DNA of 64,000 nt from Rhodothermales bacterium (GTDB taxonomy: Bacteria; Bacteroidota; Rhodothermia; Rhodothermales; Bin80): the NCBI GenBank assembly GCA_958296045.1, contig CATQHT010000003.1, positions 383,246 to 447,245 of the forward strand, read 5' to 3'. The stretch's first letter is position 1. Each line of letters opens with the position of its first letter. The notes beneath the pieces were generated by a model, which searched no databases, was not told the origin of the DNA, and worked only from the letters and a program-made list of their open reading frames with translations. The translations under genes and the position numbers were made by a program. Shown in pieces: positions 24,797 to 34,605 of the stretch.

Positions 24797-26176
24797 ATGC
24801 GTCTGCACCAGATCGTGCGCCCTTCCCTTCTTGCACGGTGCCTTCTGGTACCGCTCCTCTTCGTCACTTGGGCCACCCGCGCACAGGAAACTGTCCTGGA
24901 TGAGATTGTGGCCGTGGTGGCCGACAAGATCGTGCTACGATCTGACGTCGACCAGATGATGCAGGGCGTCATGCAGCAGCAGGGAGTTGAATACTCCGAT
25001 GCGCTGTGGGCGCAGCTGCTCACTGAGCTGATCGACCAGGGAGTACTGGCCGAACATGCCCGGCGGGACACCAACATCACGGTCACCGATGATCAGGTCG
25101 AGCAATCCATTGACCAGCGGATCGATGCGCTGACACAACAAGTAGGCAGCACCACACGCCTGGAGGAGATCTACGGGGATAGCGTGGAGGAGATACGAGA
25201 GTCGCTTCGGGACCTGTTTCGTGAGCGGCTGTTAGCAAACCAGTTCCAAAGCACCAAGCTCAACTCCATCACGGTCACGCCTTCGGAGGTGCGCGAGTGG
25301 TTTTCGCAGTTTCCTGCCGATTCGCTGCCGATACTGCCCACGGTGATTCGCGCTTCGCACATCGTGCGCTACCCCGCGGTATCACAGGAAGCCGAAGATG
25401 AGGCGCTGGAGATTATTACGGCGATTCGCGACTCCGTCGTCAACGAGGTCAGCACGCTGGAATCCTTGGCGCGACGGTTCTCTGAAGACGTGGGATCTGC
25501 CGCCAACGGCGGGCGCTACGAGGACATGGCGCTGGGAGATCTGGTGCCCGAGTTTGCTGCGGTAGCTGCACGAGCTGTGCCAGAAGAGCTTTCCAACCCG
25601 TTTCGTTCGCCATTCGGGTACCACATTTTGCGAGTTAATTCGCGCGTGGGTGATCAGGTCGACTTCACGCATATCCTAATCAACGTTGATAACAGCCAGG
25701 CGGACCCGGCCGAGGCAATCTCGTATCTAGCGCAGCTGCGGGACTCGCTGATCACCACGGACATCCCGTTTGAGATCTTGGCGCGTCGCCACTCGGAGGA
25801 GGAGGTGTCCGCAGAGATCGGCGGACGCGTCGTGGATCCCCGGTCGGGCGAGCGCGACTTGTTTCTGGAAGCGCTAGGCGAAAACTGGCAGCGCCTGGCA
25901 GATTCTCTGGAGATTGGCGATATAAGCCAACCCGGCCAGGTCGCGCTGCTTGATGGGACGCTGGCGTACCACATCGTCCAAGTCCAGCGTCTGGTGCCGG
26001 AACACCGTGTCGACATAGAGACGGACTATGCGCGTATCGAGAGCCTCGCGCTCGAAGCCAAGCGTGCCCGCGTGATGCGCAAGTGGCTGGACTCGCTCAG
26101 GGAAGAAGTATATGTCGAACCCCGCGGTAAGGGGCTGTTGCTGGTCACCGCTTCCGACACCTCAGGCGGGCGTTAA
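24797..26176 (+). CDS. surA: SurA-type periplasmic chaperone/peptidyl-prolyl isomerase
   Basis: 459 residues from ATG 24797. This start is chosen because it opens a signal peptide (LLARCLLVPLLFVTWATRAQ); the longer frame from 24590 overlaps the previous gene. After export it shows the SurA N-domain (VLDEIVAVVADKIVLRSDVD), then two parvulin domains: ~185-285 (IRASHIVRY, ANGGRYEDMALGDLVPEF, FGYHILRV) and ~290-395 (FTHILINVD, EIGGRVVDP, AYHIVQVQRL). The layout matches SurA. It escorts outer-membrane beta-barrel proteins to the Bam complex. Confidence 0.9.
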   Translation: MRLHQIVRPSLLARCLLVPLLFVTWATRAQETVLDEIVAVVADKIVLRSDVDQMMQGVMQQQGVEYSDALWAQLLTELIDQGVLAEHARRDTNITVTDDQVEQSIDQRIDALTQQVGSTTRLEEIYGDSVEEIRESLRDLFRERLLANQFQSTKLNSITVTPSEVREWFSQFPADSLPILPTVIRASHIVRYPAVSQEAEDEALEIITAIRDSVVNEVSTLESLARRFSEDVGSAANGGRYEDMALGDLVPEFAAVAARAVPEELSNPFRSPFGYHILRVNSRVGDQVDFTHILINVDNSQADPAEAISYLAQLRDSLITTDIPFEILARRHSEEEVSAEIGGRVVDPRSGERDLFLEALGENWQRLADSLEIGDISQPGQVALLDGTLAYHIVQVQRLVPEHRVDIETDYARIESLALEAKRARVMRKWLDSLREEVYVEPRGKGLLLVTASDTSGGR

Positions 26177-26223
26177 GGCCCACACCTCCCAGCCCCGTCG
26201 TGCGACTCCCCAACCGCTAATTT

Positions 26224-27222
26224 ATGCCCCTTGATTCCCGGGACACCGATCCGTCGGCGGTCCAAGATCTTGTCGCGGCCCAGGCGCGGCTGCGCGCTGA
26301 GATCCAGAAGGTCATCATTGGTCAGGACGACATCGTAACCCAGGTCCTGGTATGTCTTCTGGCCCAAGGACACGCGCTTCTGGTAGGCGTTCCTGGCTTA
26401 GCGAAGACGCTTCTGATACGGACGCTGGCCGATGCGCTGGACCTCAAATTCAGCAGAGTCCAGTTTACGCCGGACCTGATGCCCAGCGACATCACCGGCA
26501 CGGACATCATCGAAGAGGACCAGACGACCGGCCGGCGCGGCTTCCGCTTTGTGCACGGACCCATCTTCGCTAACGTAGTGCTGGCCGACGAGGTGAACCG
26601 GACGCCTCCGAAGACGCAGGCCGCGTTGCTGGAGGCCATGCAGGAGCACCATGTGACTGCTGGAGGCCAGACATTCGTGCTCGAAGAGCCCTTCTTCGTT
26701 CTTGCGACGCAGAACCCTATTGAACAAGAAGGCACATACCCTCTGCCGGAGGCACAGCTTGACCGCTTCATGCTCAACCTATGGCTAGACTATCCGTCAT
26801 TTGAGCAGGAGGTTGCCATCGTGCGCAGCACTACCAGCGCGCAGGTGGCCAGCGTGAATACTGCTGTCACACAAAAGGAGCTACTCTTTTTTCAGTCGCT
26901 GGTACGCCAGTTGCCAGTCGCGGACAACGTCATTAAGTACGCGGTGTCCTTGGTAACGCGCACGCGCCCGGGCACCGAGGGTGCTCCCGACTTTGTTAAG
27001 AAGTATGTGTCCTATGGTGCGGGCCCGCGCGCTTCCCAGTACCTCATTTTGGGTGCTAAGGCGCTGGCGGCGATTGATGGGCGTCTGACACCGTTGATTC
27101 GTGATGTACGTGCCATGGCCACCCCGGTGCTCCGCCACAGGATCATTCCGAATTTCAATGCGGAGGCCGACGACGTCAGTCGCGTTGCGCTGATCGAGCG
27201 GCTGATTGCCGACGAGAGCTGA
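26224..27222 (+). CDS. moxR: MoxR-family AAA+ ATPase
   Basis: 332 residues. Walker A-like GVPGLAKTLL, Walker B-like VVLADEVNRTPPKTQAALLEAMQE, sensor 1 FVLATQNPIEQEGTYPLPEAQLDRFM, and the AAA_3 lid. MoxR proteins act as chaperones for metal-cofactor or VWA-domain proteins and usually sit beside DUF58/VWA genes. None is seen here; the next gene is a transporter. It follows surA in the same direction by ~50 bp, so co-transcription is likely. Confidence 0.9.
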   Translation: MPLDSRDTDPSAVQDLVAAQARLRAEIQKVIIGQDDIVTQVLVCLLAQGHALLVGVPGLAKTLLIRTLADALDLKFSRVQFTPDLMPSDITGTDIIEEDQTTGRRGFRFVHGPIFANVVLADEVNRTPPKTQAALLEAMQEHHVTAGGQTFVLEEPFFVLATQNPIEQEGTYPLPEAQLDRFMLNLWLDYPSFEQEVAIVRSTTSAQVASVNTAVTQKELLFFQSLVRQLPVADNVIKYAVSLVTRTRPGTEGAPDFVKKYVSYGAGPRASQYLILGAKALAAIDGRLTPLIRDVRAMATPVLRHRIIPNFNAEADDVSRVALIERLIADES

Positions 27223-27381
27223 CGCATTACCGCAGGCGTGCAGCACAGCCCTGTGCATGCGCGGCATCTTCTACATGCGCGTCGCACCAGAGGTCGAGCG
27301 GGCGCAGCACACGGACGGGCACCGGACGATGCATCATCCTTCGTGTGCGCTACGCCCATTACGCACCGCCTGTCCGCGCCC

Positions 27382-28263
27382 ATGAAACGCGGCCTTTGCA
27401 GCGATCAGCTCCGCTTCACGAAGGGGCTGCAGTACATGGTCTGGGCGACCTTCTTTTTCAGTCTGATGACGCTTTTGGTGAAGTTTACCGCGCGTCGGCT
27501 GCCGGCTACGGAGCTAGTCTTAGCCCGCAGCGTCGTGGGAGTGGTGCTGGGCGCCTGGATGGTCCGTGCCGCCGGCGTCAACCTCTGGGGACAGCGCAAG
27601 GATCTGCTCGTCTTTCGCGGGATGGCAGGCACCGGGGCGCTAATCTGCTTTTTCCTAGCGCTTGCACGGCTGCCGCTCGCCGAAGCTACCGTGCTGATGT
27701 ACACGGCGCCGGTATTTACTGCGGTACTGGCCGCGGTCTTTCTGCGGGAAAGGCTCAGCATGTCAGCCGCTTCGGGGCTGCTGTTAAGCCTGGCGGGCGT
27801 CGCGCTGGTGGCACAGCCGGGCTTTCTGTTCGGTGCCGCCTCGCAAGGACATGACCTTGGTGCGGTCGCGCTGTGCGTGATGGGAGCTTTCCTGGGCGGC
27901 TGCGGCTATGTCACCGTCCGAAAGCTGCGCACTACAGAGCACCACCTAGTGGTCGTGTTCTACTTCCCCCTGGTATCCGTGGCGATCTGTCTGCCGCTCG
28001 CGGCACCGGTCTGGGTCATGCCCACACCCTGGGAGTGGCTGCTGTTATTGGGCATTGGCGTCTTCACTCAAGTCGCACAGATCTTTCTGACTCGTTCGCT
28101 GAACCTAGAGGCAGCGGCCCGAGCCATGTCCGTGAGCTACATCCAGATCCTGTTCGCCTCGCTGTGGGGTGTCTGGTTTCTGGCCGAGGTGCCCAACGTG
28201 CTGACCGGCGCCGGCGCGCTCCTCGTGTTCGCCGGAACGGCGGTAGCCACGCGCCAACCCTGA
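27382..28263 (+). CDS. EamA/DMT-superfamily inner-membrane transporter
   Basis: 293 residues from ATG 27382 (MKRGLCSDQLRFTKGLQYMV). Two EamA repeats give about ten hydrophobic segments (VWATFFFSLMTLLVKFTARR, LICFFLALARLPLAEATVLM, GLLLSLAGVALVAQPGFLFG, EWLLLLGIGVFTQVAQIFLT). The signature LPLAEATVLMYTAPVFTAVLA is typical of the RhaT/YdcZ-like drug/metabolite group. The substrate is unknown. The frame extends upstream to 27238, but that part is basic and non-hydrophobic, so the later start is preferred. It converges with parE. Confidence 0.85.
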   Translation: MKRGLCSDQLRFTKGLQYMVWATFFFSLMTLLVKFTARRLPATELVLARSVVGVVLGAWMVRAAGVNLWGQRKDLLVFRGMAGTGALICFFLALARLPLAEATVLMYTAPVFTAVLAAVFLRERLSMSAASGLLLSLAGVALVAQPGFLFGAASQGHDLGAVALCVMGAFLGGCGYVTVRKLRTTEHHLVVVFYFPLVSVAICLPLAAPVWVMPTPWEWLLLLGIGVFTQVAQIFLTRSLNLEAAARAMSVSYIQILFASLWGVWFLAEVPNVLTGAGALLVFAGTAVATRQP

Positions 28264-28354
28264 GCGAACGGCACTGGGCCATGCCTGCGTGGCGGACGAC
28301 CCCGGTTTGAAGGAACCAGATATAGCAGCACCCACGCGCAGGGGCCCACCCATC

Positions 28355-30292
28355 TTACACGTCCAGGTCGTCGACGTAGACCGCATTTTCCATTATGAAC
28401 CGGTAACGTACCGAAGCATCTCTCCCCATCAGTCCGGCAATCACGCGATCCGTCTCTTTCTTTTTGCTCGGAGGAATCTCTACGCGCAGCAGCCGCCGCT
28501 TGCGCGGATGAAGCGTGGTGTCGCGCAGCGTGGCTGGCATCATCTCACCCAGCCCCTTGAATCGCTGCACCTCAATATTCACGTTGGGGCGCCGCTTCCG
28601 CAGTCTGCGCGAGATTCGCTTGCGATGTGCATCATCGCGGGCCCAGAACGTCTTCTTTCCTGCATTTAGGCGATAAAGCGGCGGCTCTGCCACAAAGACG
28701 TGGCCGCCATCGATAAGCGGCCGCATATGCCGGTACAGAAACGTGAGCAGTAGCGTTGCGATATGGTGTCCGTCAGAATCGGCATCCATCAGCAGTATCA
28801 CCTTGTGATAGCGCAGCTTCGTGAGATCCAGGCGCTCGCCTACGCCGCATCCGAGTGCCTGGGTCACGTTTGACAGCTCCGTGTTGGCCAAGACACGCTT
28901 CAGCGTCGCCTGTTCGGCATTGAGCACTTTGCCACGCAAAGGTAGCACCGCTTGAAAACGGCGATCGCGCCCCTGCTTTGCTGAGCCGCCAGCGGAATCC
29001 CCCTCCACGATAAAGAGCTCGGTGTCGACAGGATCCGACGAAGAGCAGTCCGCCAGCTTCCCAGGCAAGTTCAGCCTTCGGCGCTTACGCGCGGCCGTGC
29101 GCACTTGGCGCGCTGCAGCGTGGCTCGCCTTACGCGCCCGAGCACTCTGGATGACACGCGCCACGATGGCGTCGCTGGCCGTCGGGTGGGCATTAAGGAA
29201 CTGTTCCAGCGCCATCCGCACGGCTGCCTTGACCAGTGAACGGGCGCCCTGGTTGTTGAGCTTCTCCTTGGTCTGCCCCTGAAACTGCGGCTCGGCCATA
29301 AACATGTTGACCACCGCAAACAGGCCTTCGCGAATGTCGTCGCTCGACACATTCAGGTTACGCGGCAGGAGCTTGTGCGTCTTCATGAATGAGCGCACGG
29401 CCTGACGCACCGCGTCCCGCAGTCCCTGGACATGCGTGCCTCCGCTGTGTGTCGGGATGCCGTTGACGAAGGACCGGACCGTCTCGTTCGTTGCCTCGGT
29501 CCACTGGAGCGCAACCTCTAGGCGCGCACCCTCCTCTGCCATCTCGTGCACGACAAAGAACTGCTCTGCATGCGCCGCCGCAGCATCAGCTTCCCGAATC
29601 AGGCGATCCAAGAGTTCCCTGATGCCACCTACATGCACAAATTCGTGTTTGCTGCCCGTGACCCTGTCATCGAAGACGATACGTAGGTGGCTGTTGAGGT
29701 ACGTCTTGGTCTCCAGCTGCTCCGCGATCCATGCCGAATCAAACGCCACTTTCTCGAAGATCAAAGTGTCTGGCTCGAAAAAGATGCTTGTGCCGCTACC
29801 GCGCACAGACCGGCTAACAACCTTAAGTGCGGTGACAGGCTCGCCACGCCGGTATTGCTGCTCATACCTCTTGCCGTCCCGCTTCACGGTGGCCACCAAA
29901 CGCTCCGACAGCGCGTTAACTACCGAAGCACCCACGCCATGCAGCCCACCGGCAGTCTGGTACTGGCGACCATCAAACTTCCCGCCTGAATGCAGCGTGG
30001 TAAGGATAACCTGCAGTGCTGGCAGCTTCTTTACAGGATGGTTGTCCACCGGGATGCCACGGCCGTTATCTGTGACGGTTGCGCTCGTGCCGCCTGGATG
30101 TAGCGTCACCACGATGCGAGAAGCGTGCCCGTTGGTGGCTTCGTCTACCGCGTTGTCTACCAACTCCCACAGTAGATGATGCAACCCTTCCTTACCCGTG
30201 CCACCGATATACATGCCGGGGCGCTTCCGGACGGGCGTTAACCCCTCCAGGACCTGGATATCTTTGCCGGTATATGAGTTGGGTGCAGACAA
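28355..30292 (-). CDS. parE: DNA topoisomerase IV subunit B (GyrB/ParE family)
   Basis: About 645 residues. The start is taken as TTG 30292 (SAPNSYTGKDIQVLEGLTPV), just after the parC stop; the in-frame extension to 30490 overlaps parC and is not family-like. The GHKL ATPase shows LLWELVDNAVDEATNGHA, NGRGIPVD and GGLHGVGASVVNALS. The TOPRIM domain shows FIVEGDSAGGSAKQGRDRRF, LRGKVLNAE and LMDADSDGHHI. The GyrB insert is absent, which favours ParE. It powers decatenation with ParC. Gene order parC-parE with near-overlap implies one operon. Confidence 0.9.
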   Translation of the reverse strand: MSAPNSYTGKDIQVLEGLTPVRKRPGMYIGGTGKEGLHHLLWELVDNAVDEATNGHASRIVVTLHPGGTSATVTDNGRGIPVDNHPVKKLPALQVILTTLHSGGKFDGRQYQTAGGLHGVGASVVNALSERLVATVKRDGKRYEQQYRRGEPVTALKVVSRSVRGSGTSIFFEPDTLIFEKVAFDSAWIAEQLETKTYLNSHLRIVFDDRVTGSKHEFVHVGGIRELLDRLIREADAAAAHAEQFFVVHEMAEEGARLEVALQWTEATNETVRSFVNGIPTHSGGTHVQGLRDAVRQAVRSFMKTHKLLPRNLNVSSDDIREGLFAVVNMFMAEPQFQGQTKEKLNNQGARSLVKAAVRMALEQFLNAHPTASDAIVARVIQSARARKASHAAARQVRTAARKRRRLNLPGKLADCSSSDPVDTELFIVEGDSAGGSAKQGRDRRFQAVLPLRGKVLNAEQATLKRVLANTELSNVTQALGCGVGERLDLTKLRYHKVILLMDADSDGHHIATLLLTFLYRHMRPLIDGGHVFVAEPPLYRLNAGKKTFWARDDAHRKRISRRLRKRRPNVNIEVQRFKGLGEMMPATLRDTTLHPRKRRLLRVEIPPSKKKETDRVIAGLMGRDASVRYRFIMENAVYVDDLDV

Positions 30293-30299
30293 GCGGCCA

Positions 30300-32642
30300 T
30301 CAGTTAGTGTGATAGGTGCCCTCAGGCGGCGGTACCATTTCCAGCCTGCCCGTCTTAACGATGATGCGCCCTTTGGCGGCGCGGCGCCCGGCGTACTTTG
30401 TTGCGCGCACCAATTCCAGACGGCCACGAGGAGTCTTAGTCTTAAGGCCCACCGTCTTTTTTGTGCTGAGCTGCACGCCCAGCACCGCATCCCCTTGGAG
30501 CAGTGCCATGGCGCGCACGCCTTTGCCAGCCGCTTTGCGCAGCGGCACCTCCTCTACCGTAAAGACGAGTCCCCTGCCCCATCGGGACGCCAGGCACACG
30601 AATTCTGCGCCGCCGGCGGCCTGGGCCATAAGCACATGATCTCTATCCACTAGGCGCATATAGTAGCGGCCCGTACGCGTCGAAGGCTCCGCAAACTGGT
30701 TCAGGGCCAGCCGGATACAGAACCCTTTAAGGGAAACTGCAACCACGTAGCCTAGCACCATTTGCTCACCGTCCTGGCTGCCCGTACCAGGTGCTACATC
30801 ATGGAGGGATACCTTGGGTAGGTGCGCAGGGCAGTTCGATGTAACGCCTATAACCTGCTCCTTGTCTGAGAAGTCAAACAGCTTCTGCAGCGGAATGCCA
30901 TAGCCCTGCGTCATCGGGATAGCTTGGGCGCGCACTGTATAAGCGCGCCCGAAATCCGTCCAGAAGGTGATCGTCTTGCGCGTGCGCCCTTTGAGGATCC
31001 AGCCGATCGCGTCCCCGTCGCGGATGCGGATCGCCTCCGCGCTGCTAAAGGAGCGTTGCCGTTTCACCCAGCCACCGTGTGTTACCACTATGTTCGTTGG
31101 CTCATCGACAATCAGATCCTCCGCGCTGTAGGAGAAAGCATCCGCATCCGGGCCGCCGATAACCGTGCGCCTCGACGAGGCGTACCGATTCCTGATATCT
31201 TTCAGCTCGGTCCGTACGATTTGCCACCGCTTGGTGGCATCACCCAAGAGCTCCTCGATGGCAGCTACCCGCTCGCGACTCGCCTTCAGCTCGTCCCAGA
31301 TAGCCTGAATCTCCGTCTGTGAAAGCTTGTACAGACGCGTGGTAAGGATGGCATCAGCCTGCAGATCCGACAGACCGAAGTGTTGCTGCAAGCGCCCCTT
31401 CGCCTCCGCCCGGTTAGCAGCCGCACGGATGATGCGAATAGCCTCATCAAGCGCATCAAAGATGATCGCAAAGCCTTCTAGAAGGTGGATGCGTTTCTGA
31501 AGCTGTTCCAGCTCATGCCTTAGGCGCCTCGTCACGACATACATCCTGAATGTCAGGAAGTGCTTGAGTGCCCCGAGCAGGTCAAACTTAGCGGGTGCGC
31601 TGCCCTTCTGCCCACCTGTGGGCGCCAGCGCCGTCAGGTTGACATGAAAGCGCGTGCTCAGCGGTGTGCGCTGAAAGAGGTATCCGAGCGCGGCTTCCGC
31701 GTTGGCGCCGCGCTTGAGCTCCAGCACGATGCGCACCTCGTGCGTGGATTCGTCGCGTATGTCCGTGATCTGCGGCACCTTACCATCCGCGATATGCTCG
31801 GCAATCTTTTCCACCAACGCACCCTTATTGACTGCATAGGGGATGGAATCAATAACGATCCGCCGTTTGCCTTCTTTACGATACTCGCCTCGTACCACAA
31901 CAGGCCCTTCCCCCTTGGTATAGATCGCAACGAGCTCGTCTTCTGTGTTGAGAATGCGCCCACCGGTTGGAAAGTCGGGCCCCTGGATAAAACGGCTAAC
32001 TAGGGTGCGTATCCTGACGTTGGCCCATGTATTGCGCGATGACCGCATGCGCCCGTCCACTAGGTAGATCGCAGCACCGATAACCTCTCCCAGGTTGTGC
32101 GGCGGGATGCTGGTAGCCATACCGACCGCGATGCCGGAAGCTCCGTTGACAAGAAGATTCGGCACCCGTGCCGGAAGAACGACAGGTTCTGAGAGCGTCC
32201 CGTCAAAGCTCGGACGAAACGGCACCGTGTTCTGCCGAAGCTCCGTAAGCATTTCCATCGCCAGCGGGCGCAGCTTGGCCTCCGTATATCGCATAGCCGC
32301 CGGCCGATCCCCGTCTACGGAGCCAAAGTTGCCGTGACCGTCCACCAGCGGGTCGCGCAGCGAAAAGTCCTGTGCCATGCGTGCCATAGCCTCATAGATC
32401 GCCACATCACCATGGGGGTGGTATTTACCCATGGCATCACCCACGATGGTAGCGCTCTTACGATAGCGCCGGTCAGGGTAGAGGCGCAGGCTTGAGAACA
32501 TGGTGTACAGGATCCGCCGCTGCACGGGCTTGAGGCCGTCCCGGATGTCTGGCAGTGCTCGGCTCGTGATGACGGATACCGCGTAGTTCAGGTAGCGGGT
32601 CTGTGCGGCTTCGTGCAGTGGGATAGGAGTTTCGGGCGCCAT
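30300..32642 (-). CDS. parC: DNA topoisomerase IV subunit A (GyrA/ParC family)
   Basis: 780 residues. The breakage-reunion core shows [60 protein letters not shown] (catalytic Tyr in RYTE) and [20 protein letters not shown]-terminal beta-pinwheel of about 300 residues follows without a clear GyrA box, favouring ParC. Together with ParE it makes and rejoins double-strand breaks to separate sister chromosomes. It is the first gene of the parC-parE pair, with a likely promoter in 32643-32742. Confidence 0.9.
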   Translation of the reverse strand: MAPETPIPLHEAAQTRYLNYAVSVITSRALPDIRDGLKPVQRRILYTMFSSLRLYPDRRYRKSATIVGDAMGKYHPHGDVAIYEAMARMAQDFSLRDPLVDGHGNFGSVDGDRPAAMRYTEAKLRPLAMEMLTELRQNTVPFRPSFDGTLSEPVVLPARVPNLLVNGASGIAVGMATSIPPHNLGEVIGAAIYLVDGRMRSSRNTWANVRIRTLVSRFIQGPDFPTGGRILNTEDELVAIYTKGEGPVVVRGEYRKEGKRRIVIDSIPYAVNKGALVEKIAEHIADGKVPQITDIRDESTHEVRIVLELKRGANAEAALGYLFQRTPLSTRFHVNLTALAPTGGQKGSAPAKFDLLGALKHFLTFRMYVVTRRLRHELEQLQKRIHLLEGFAIIFDALDEAIRIIRAAANRAEAKGRLQQHFGLSDLQADAILTTRLYKLSQTEIQAIWDELKASRERVAAIEELLGDATKRWQIVRTELKDIRNRYASSRRTVIGGPDADAFSYSAEDLIVDEPTNIVVTHGGWVKRQRSFSSAEAIRIRDGDAIGWILKGRTRKTITFWTDFGRAYTVRAQAIPMTQGYGIPLQKLFDFSDKEQVIGVTSNCPAHLPKVSLHDVAPGTGSQDGEQMVLGYVVAVSLKGFCIRLALNQFAEPSTRTGRYYMRLVDRDHVLMAQAAGGAEFVCLASRWGRGLVFTVEEVPLRKAAGKGVRAMALLQGDAVLGVQLSTKKTVGLKTKTPRGRLELVRATKYAGRRAAKGRIIVKTGRLEMVPPPEGTYHTN

Positions 32643-32742
32643 GCGTCGCCGATCAGCGTCGATTAATGTATGCGCAGTATACTAGATTCATGGCAGCGAC
32701 AGTGTGCTACCTGCCACTTCTTGTTCAAACCGTATTAATAGC

Positions 32743-33399
32743 TCATCGGAGCGACAGAAGCTCCAGACCTTGTGTAAAGTAGTCTTCGCCCAGAGCCGGG
32801 TGGTGGCGCAGCATTCTGGCGCGGGTCAGATGAACCAGCGTCTGCGAGGCTGAAGACCGGGAGATCCCAGCCAGCGCAGCAAACTGTCGCACGGTGATGC
32901 GTTCGTTCTCGGCCAAGTGGCGCAGCAGGATGTGCTCCTTTCTGTTGATCTTTATAAGGATATCCCAGTCTGGGCGCGTCCGCATAAGCCTTCGCGCCTC
33001 CTTGCTTGCTCGGACGCTCTTGTCATCCACGCGGACGTAAGCCGTACGACGATCGCCGGATGAGGTTACTAAGAAGTGTGGTTTTCTGTCACTTTCTGGA
33101 ACGGTGGCCAGGATGATGCTCCGTTTGCGGCTGATGCGGATACGCGCGGTGGCTATTTCGACGGGTGGATCCAAGAGCCTGTCGACAGCTTGCCGAAGGG
33201 CATACTCCTCTTCAGCCGCATCTTTGACGCCTGTTGTTGCGCCATTATCTTCGACACCGATCAGCACCTCGCCTCCAGAGGTGTTGGCAAATGCGGCCAC
33301 CTCTTTCGCCATCCGCTCTGGCGACGGCACTCGGTGCTTGAATTCGAGAGTCAGCCCTTCGCCTTGGGCAACTCTGTGGGCAAGCATATCCCGTGTCAT
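32743..33399 (-). CDS. AlbA_2-domain putative transcriptional regulator
   Basis: 218 residues. The AlbA_2 (Schlafen-like) domain occupies ~10-115: EGLTLEFKHRVPSPERMAKE, VAAFANTSGGEVLIGVEDNG, then the acidic/basic partner strand. The C-terminus is a winged-helix-like domain (ENERITVRQFAALAGISRSS ASQTLVHLTRARML). It is probably a DNA-binding regulator of unknown target. It starts 2 bp after gpsA ends, so the two are co-transcribed. Confidence 0.8.
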   Translation of the reverse strand: MTRDMLAHRVAQGEGLTLEFKHRVPSPERMAKEVAAFANTSGGEVLIGVEDNGATTGVKDAAEEEYALRQAVDRLLDPPVEIATARIRISRKRSIILATVPESDRKPHFLVTSSGDRRTAYVRVDDKSVRASKEARRLMRTRPDWDILIKINRKEHILLRHLAENERITVRQFAALAGISRSSASQTLVHLTRARMLRHHPALGEDYFTQGLELLSLR

Positions 33400-33401
33400 G
33401 A

Positions 33402-34430
33402 TCAGTCGTACAGCCCTGGTAGCCAGTCTTCGTGTTTGGCGGAGCGTGTCATGAGCTCTTGCACCGCATCTGCTGGCCTCTTGTCTTCGAATAGAATCGC
33501 ATACACCGCTTCCGTTATCGGCATCTCGACGTTATACCGTCGGGCCAGTGCATGAACGGAGGCTGTGGTGCGCACGCCTTCGGCCACCATCTTCATGCGC
33601 GTCTCCGCCTGTTGGCGTGAGATACCTCGACCAACTTGCTCTCCGAGCATCCTGTTACGGCTGTGCCGACTGAAGCATGTAACGACCAGGTCTCCGATGC
33701 CAGCCAGACCAGCAAACGTTTCTGCACGCGCGCCCATGGCGACTCCCAGCCGTTGCACCTCCGCCATGCCACGCGCCATGATAGCGGCTTTAGCGTTGTC
33801 TCCGTAGCCGATGCCATCGCTGATACCTGCCGCAATAGATATCACATTCTTGACCGAACCCCCGATTTCAACCCCGAGCACATCGCTGTTGCCATACACG
33901 CGCAGGACCGGAGACATGAGAATGTGCTGTACGTGATCCGCAAACCCGCTGTCGGGGGCTGCCACCACCAGTGTCGTTGGTTTGCACTGGCCTACCTCTT
34001 CTGCGTGGCTGGGTCCTGAAAGCACCCCGATCTGCCCGGCGGGTACCGGAGGAGAAAGTACGCTGCGAACGACCTGTGTCGTAGTTAGGAGCGTATCGTT
34101 CTCGATTCCTTTGGCCACGGAAATGATCCGGCTATCCGGGCTCGCCAAAGGTCGCAGGCGGCGGGCGATGCTCCGCACCACGTGGGAGGGCGTGGCAATC
34201 AGCCAGAGCGTACTTCGCGCGGCCGCCTTTTCCAAGTTAGCTGTGATGCGCAGGGACGCGGGAAGTACCACGTCCGACAGGTAGGAGGGGTTGCGCCGCG
34301 CCTTAGCCATAGTAGCGGCCACAGTGCGGCGGCGGACCCAGAGCGTGGTGTCCTGGCCGTGCGAAGCCAGGTAAGCCGCTAGGGCTGTACCCCAGCTGCC
34401 CGCACCCAAGACCGCTATGGAGGTCTCCAC
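33402..34430 (-). CDS. gpsA: NAD(P)-dependent glycerol-3-phosphate dehydrogenase
   Basis: 342 residues, the usual length. Rossmann motif AVLGAGSWGTALAAYLASHG; VSVAKGIE-like IISVAKGIENDTL; LSGPSHAEEV; catalytic Lys in EIGGSVKNVISIAAGISDGI; and GLAGIGDLVVTCFSRHSRNR. It reduces dihydroxyacetone phosphate to sn-glycerol-3-phosphate for phospholipid synthesis in the cytoplasm. It heads a two-gene unit with the AlbA_2 gene. Confidence 0.95.
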   Translation of the reverse strand: METSIAVLGAGSWGTALAAYLASHGQDTTLWVRRRTVAATMAKARRNPSYLSDVVLPASLRITANLEKAAARSTLWLIATPSHVVRSIARRLRPLASPDSRIISVAKGIENDTLLTTTQVVRSVLSPPVPAGQIGVLSGPSHAEEVGQCKPTTLVVAAPDSGFADHVQHILMSPVLRVYGNSDVLGVEIGGSVKNVISIAAGISDGIGYGDNAKAAIMARGMAEVQRLGVAMGARAETFAGLAGIGDLVVTCFSRHSRNRMLGEQVGRGISRQQAETRMKMVAEGVRTTASVHALARRYNVEMPITEAVYAILFEDKRPADAVQELMTRSAKHEDWLPGLYD

Positions 34431-34605
34431 GCCTGCTGCAGAGCTGATTGCGCCATTGGTGGCGCCTATACGAATGGGTCGCGCTGCGCGTGCCTGTCAA
34501 GGAAGCAGCCCCAGCGAAATACGTAAGGCATGCTGGGCGGGCCGGACCTTGCCTTGATTGCCTGCACCCGATTACCTAATTGCGCCGCCATCGCCGCACG
34601 CTGCG

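Noticed and set aside
30293..30490. N-terminal extension of parE
   Set aside because: It lies within the parC 3' end in another frame and is not similar to GyrB/ParE starts.
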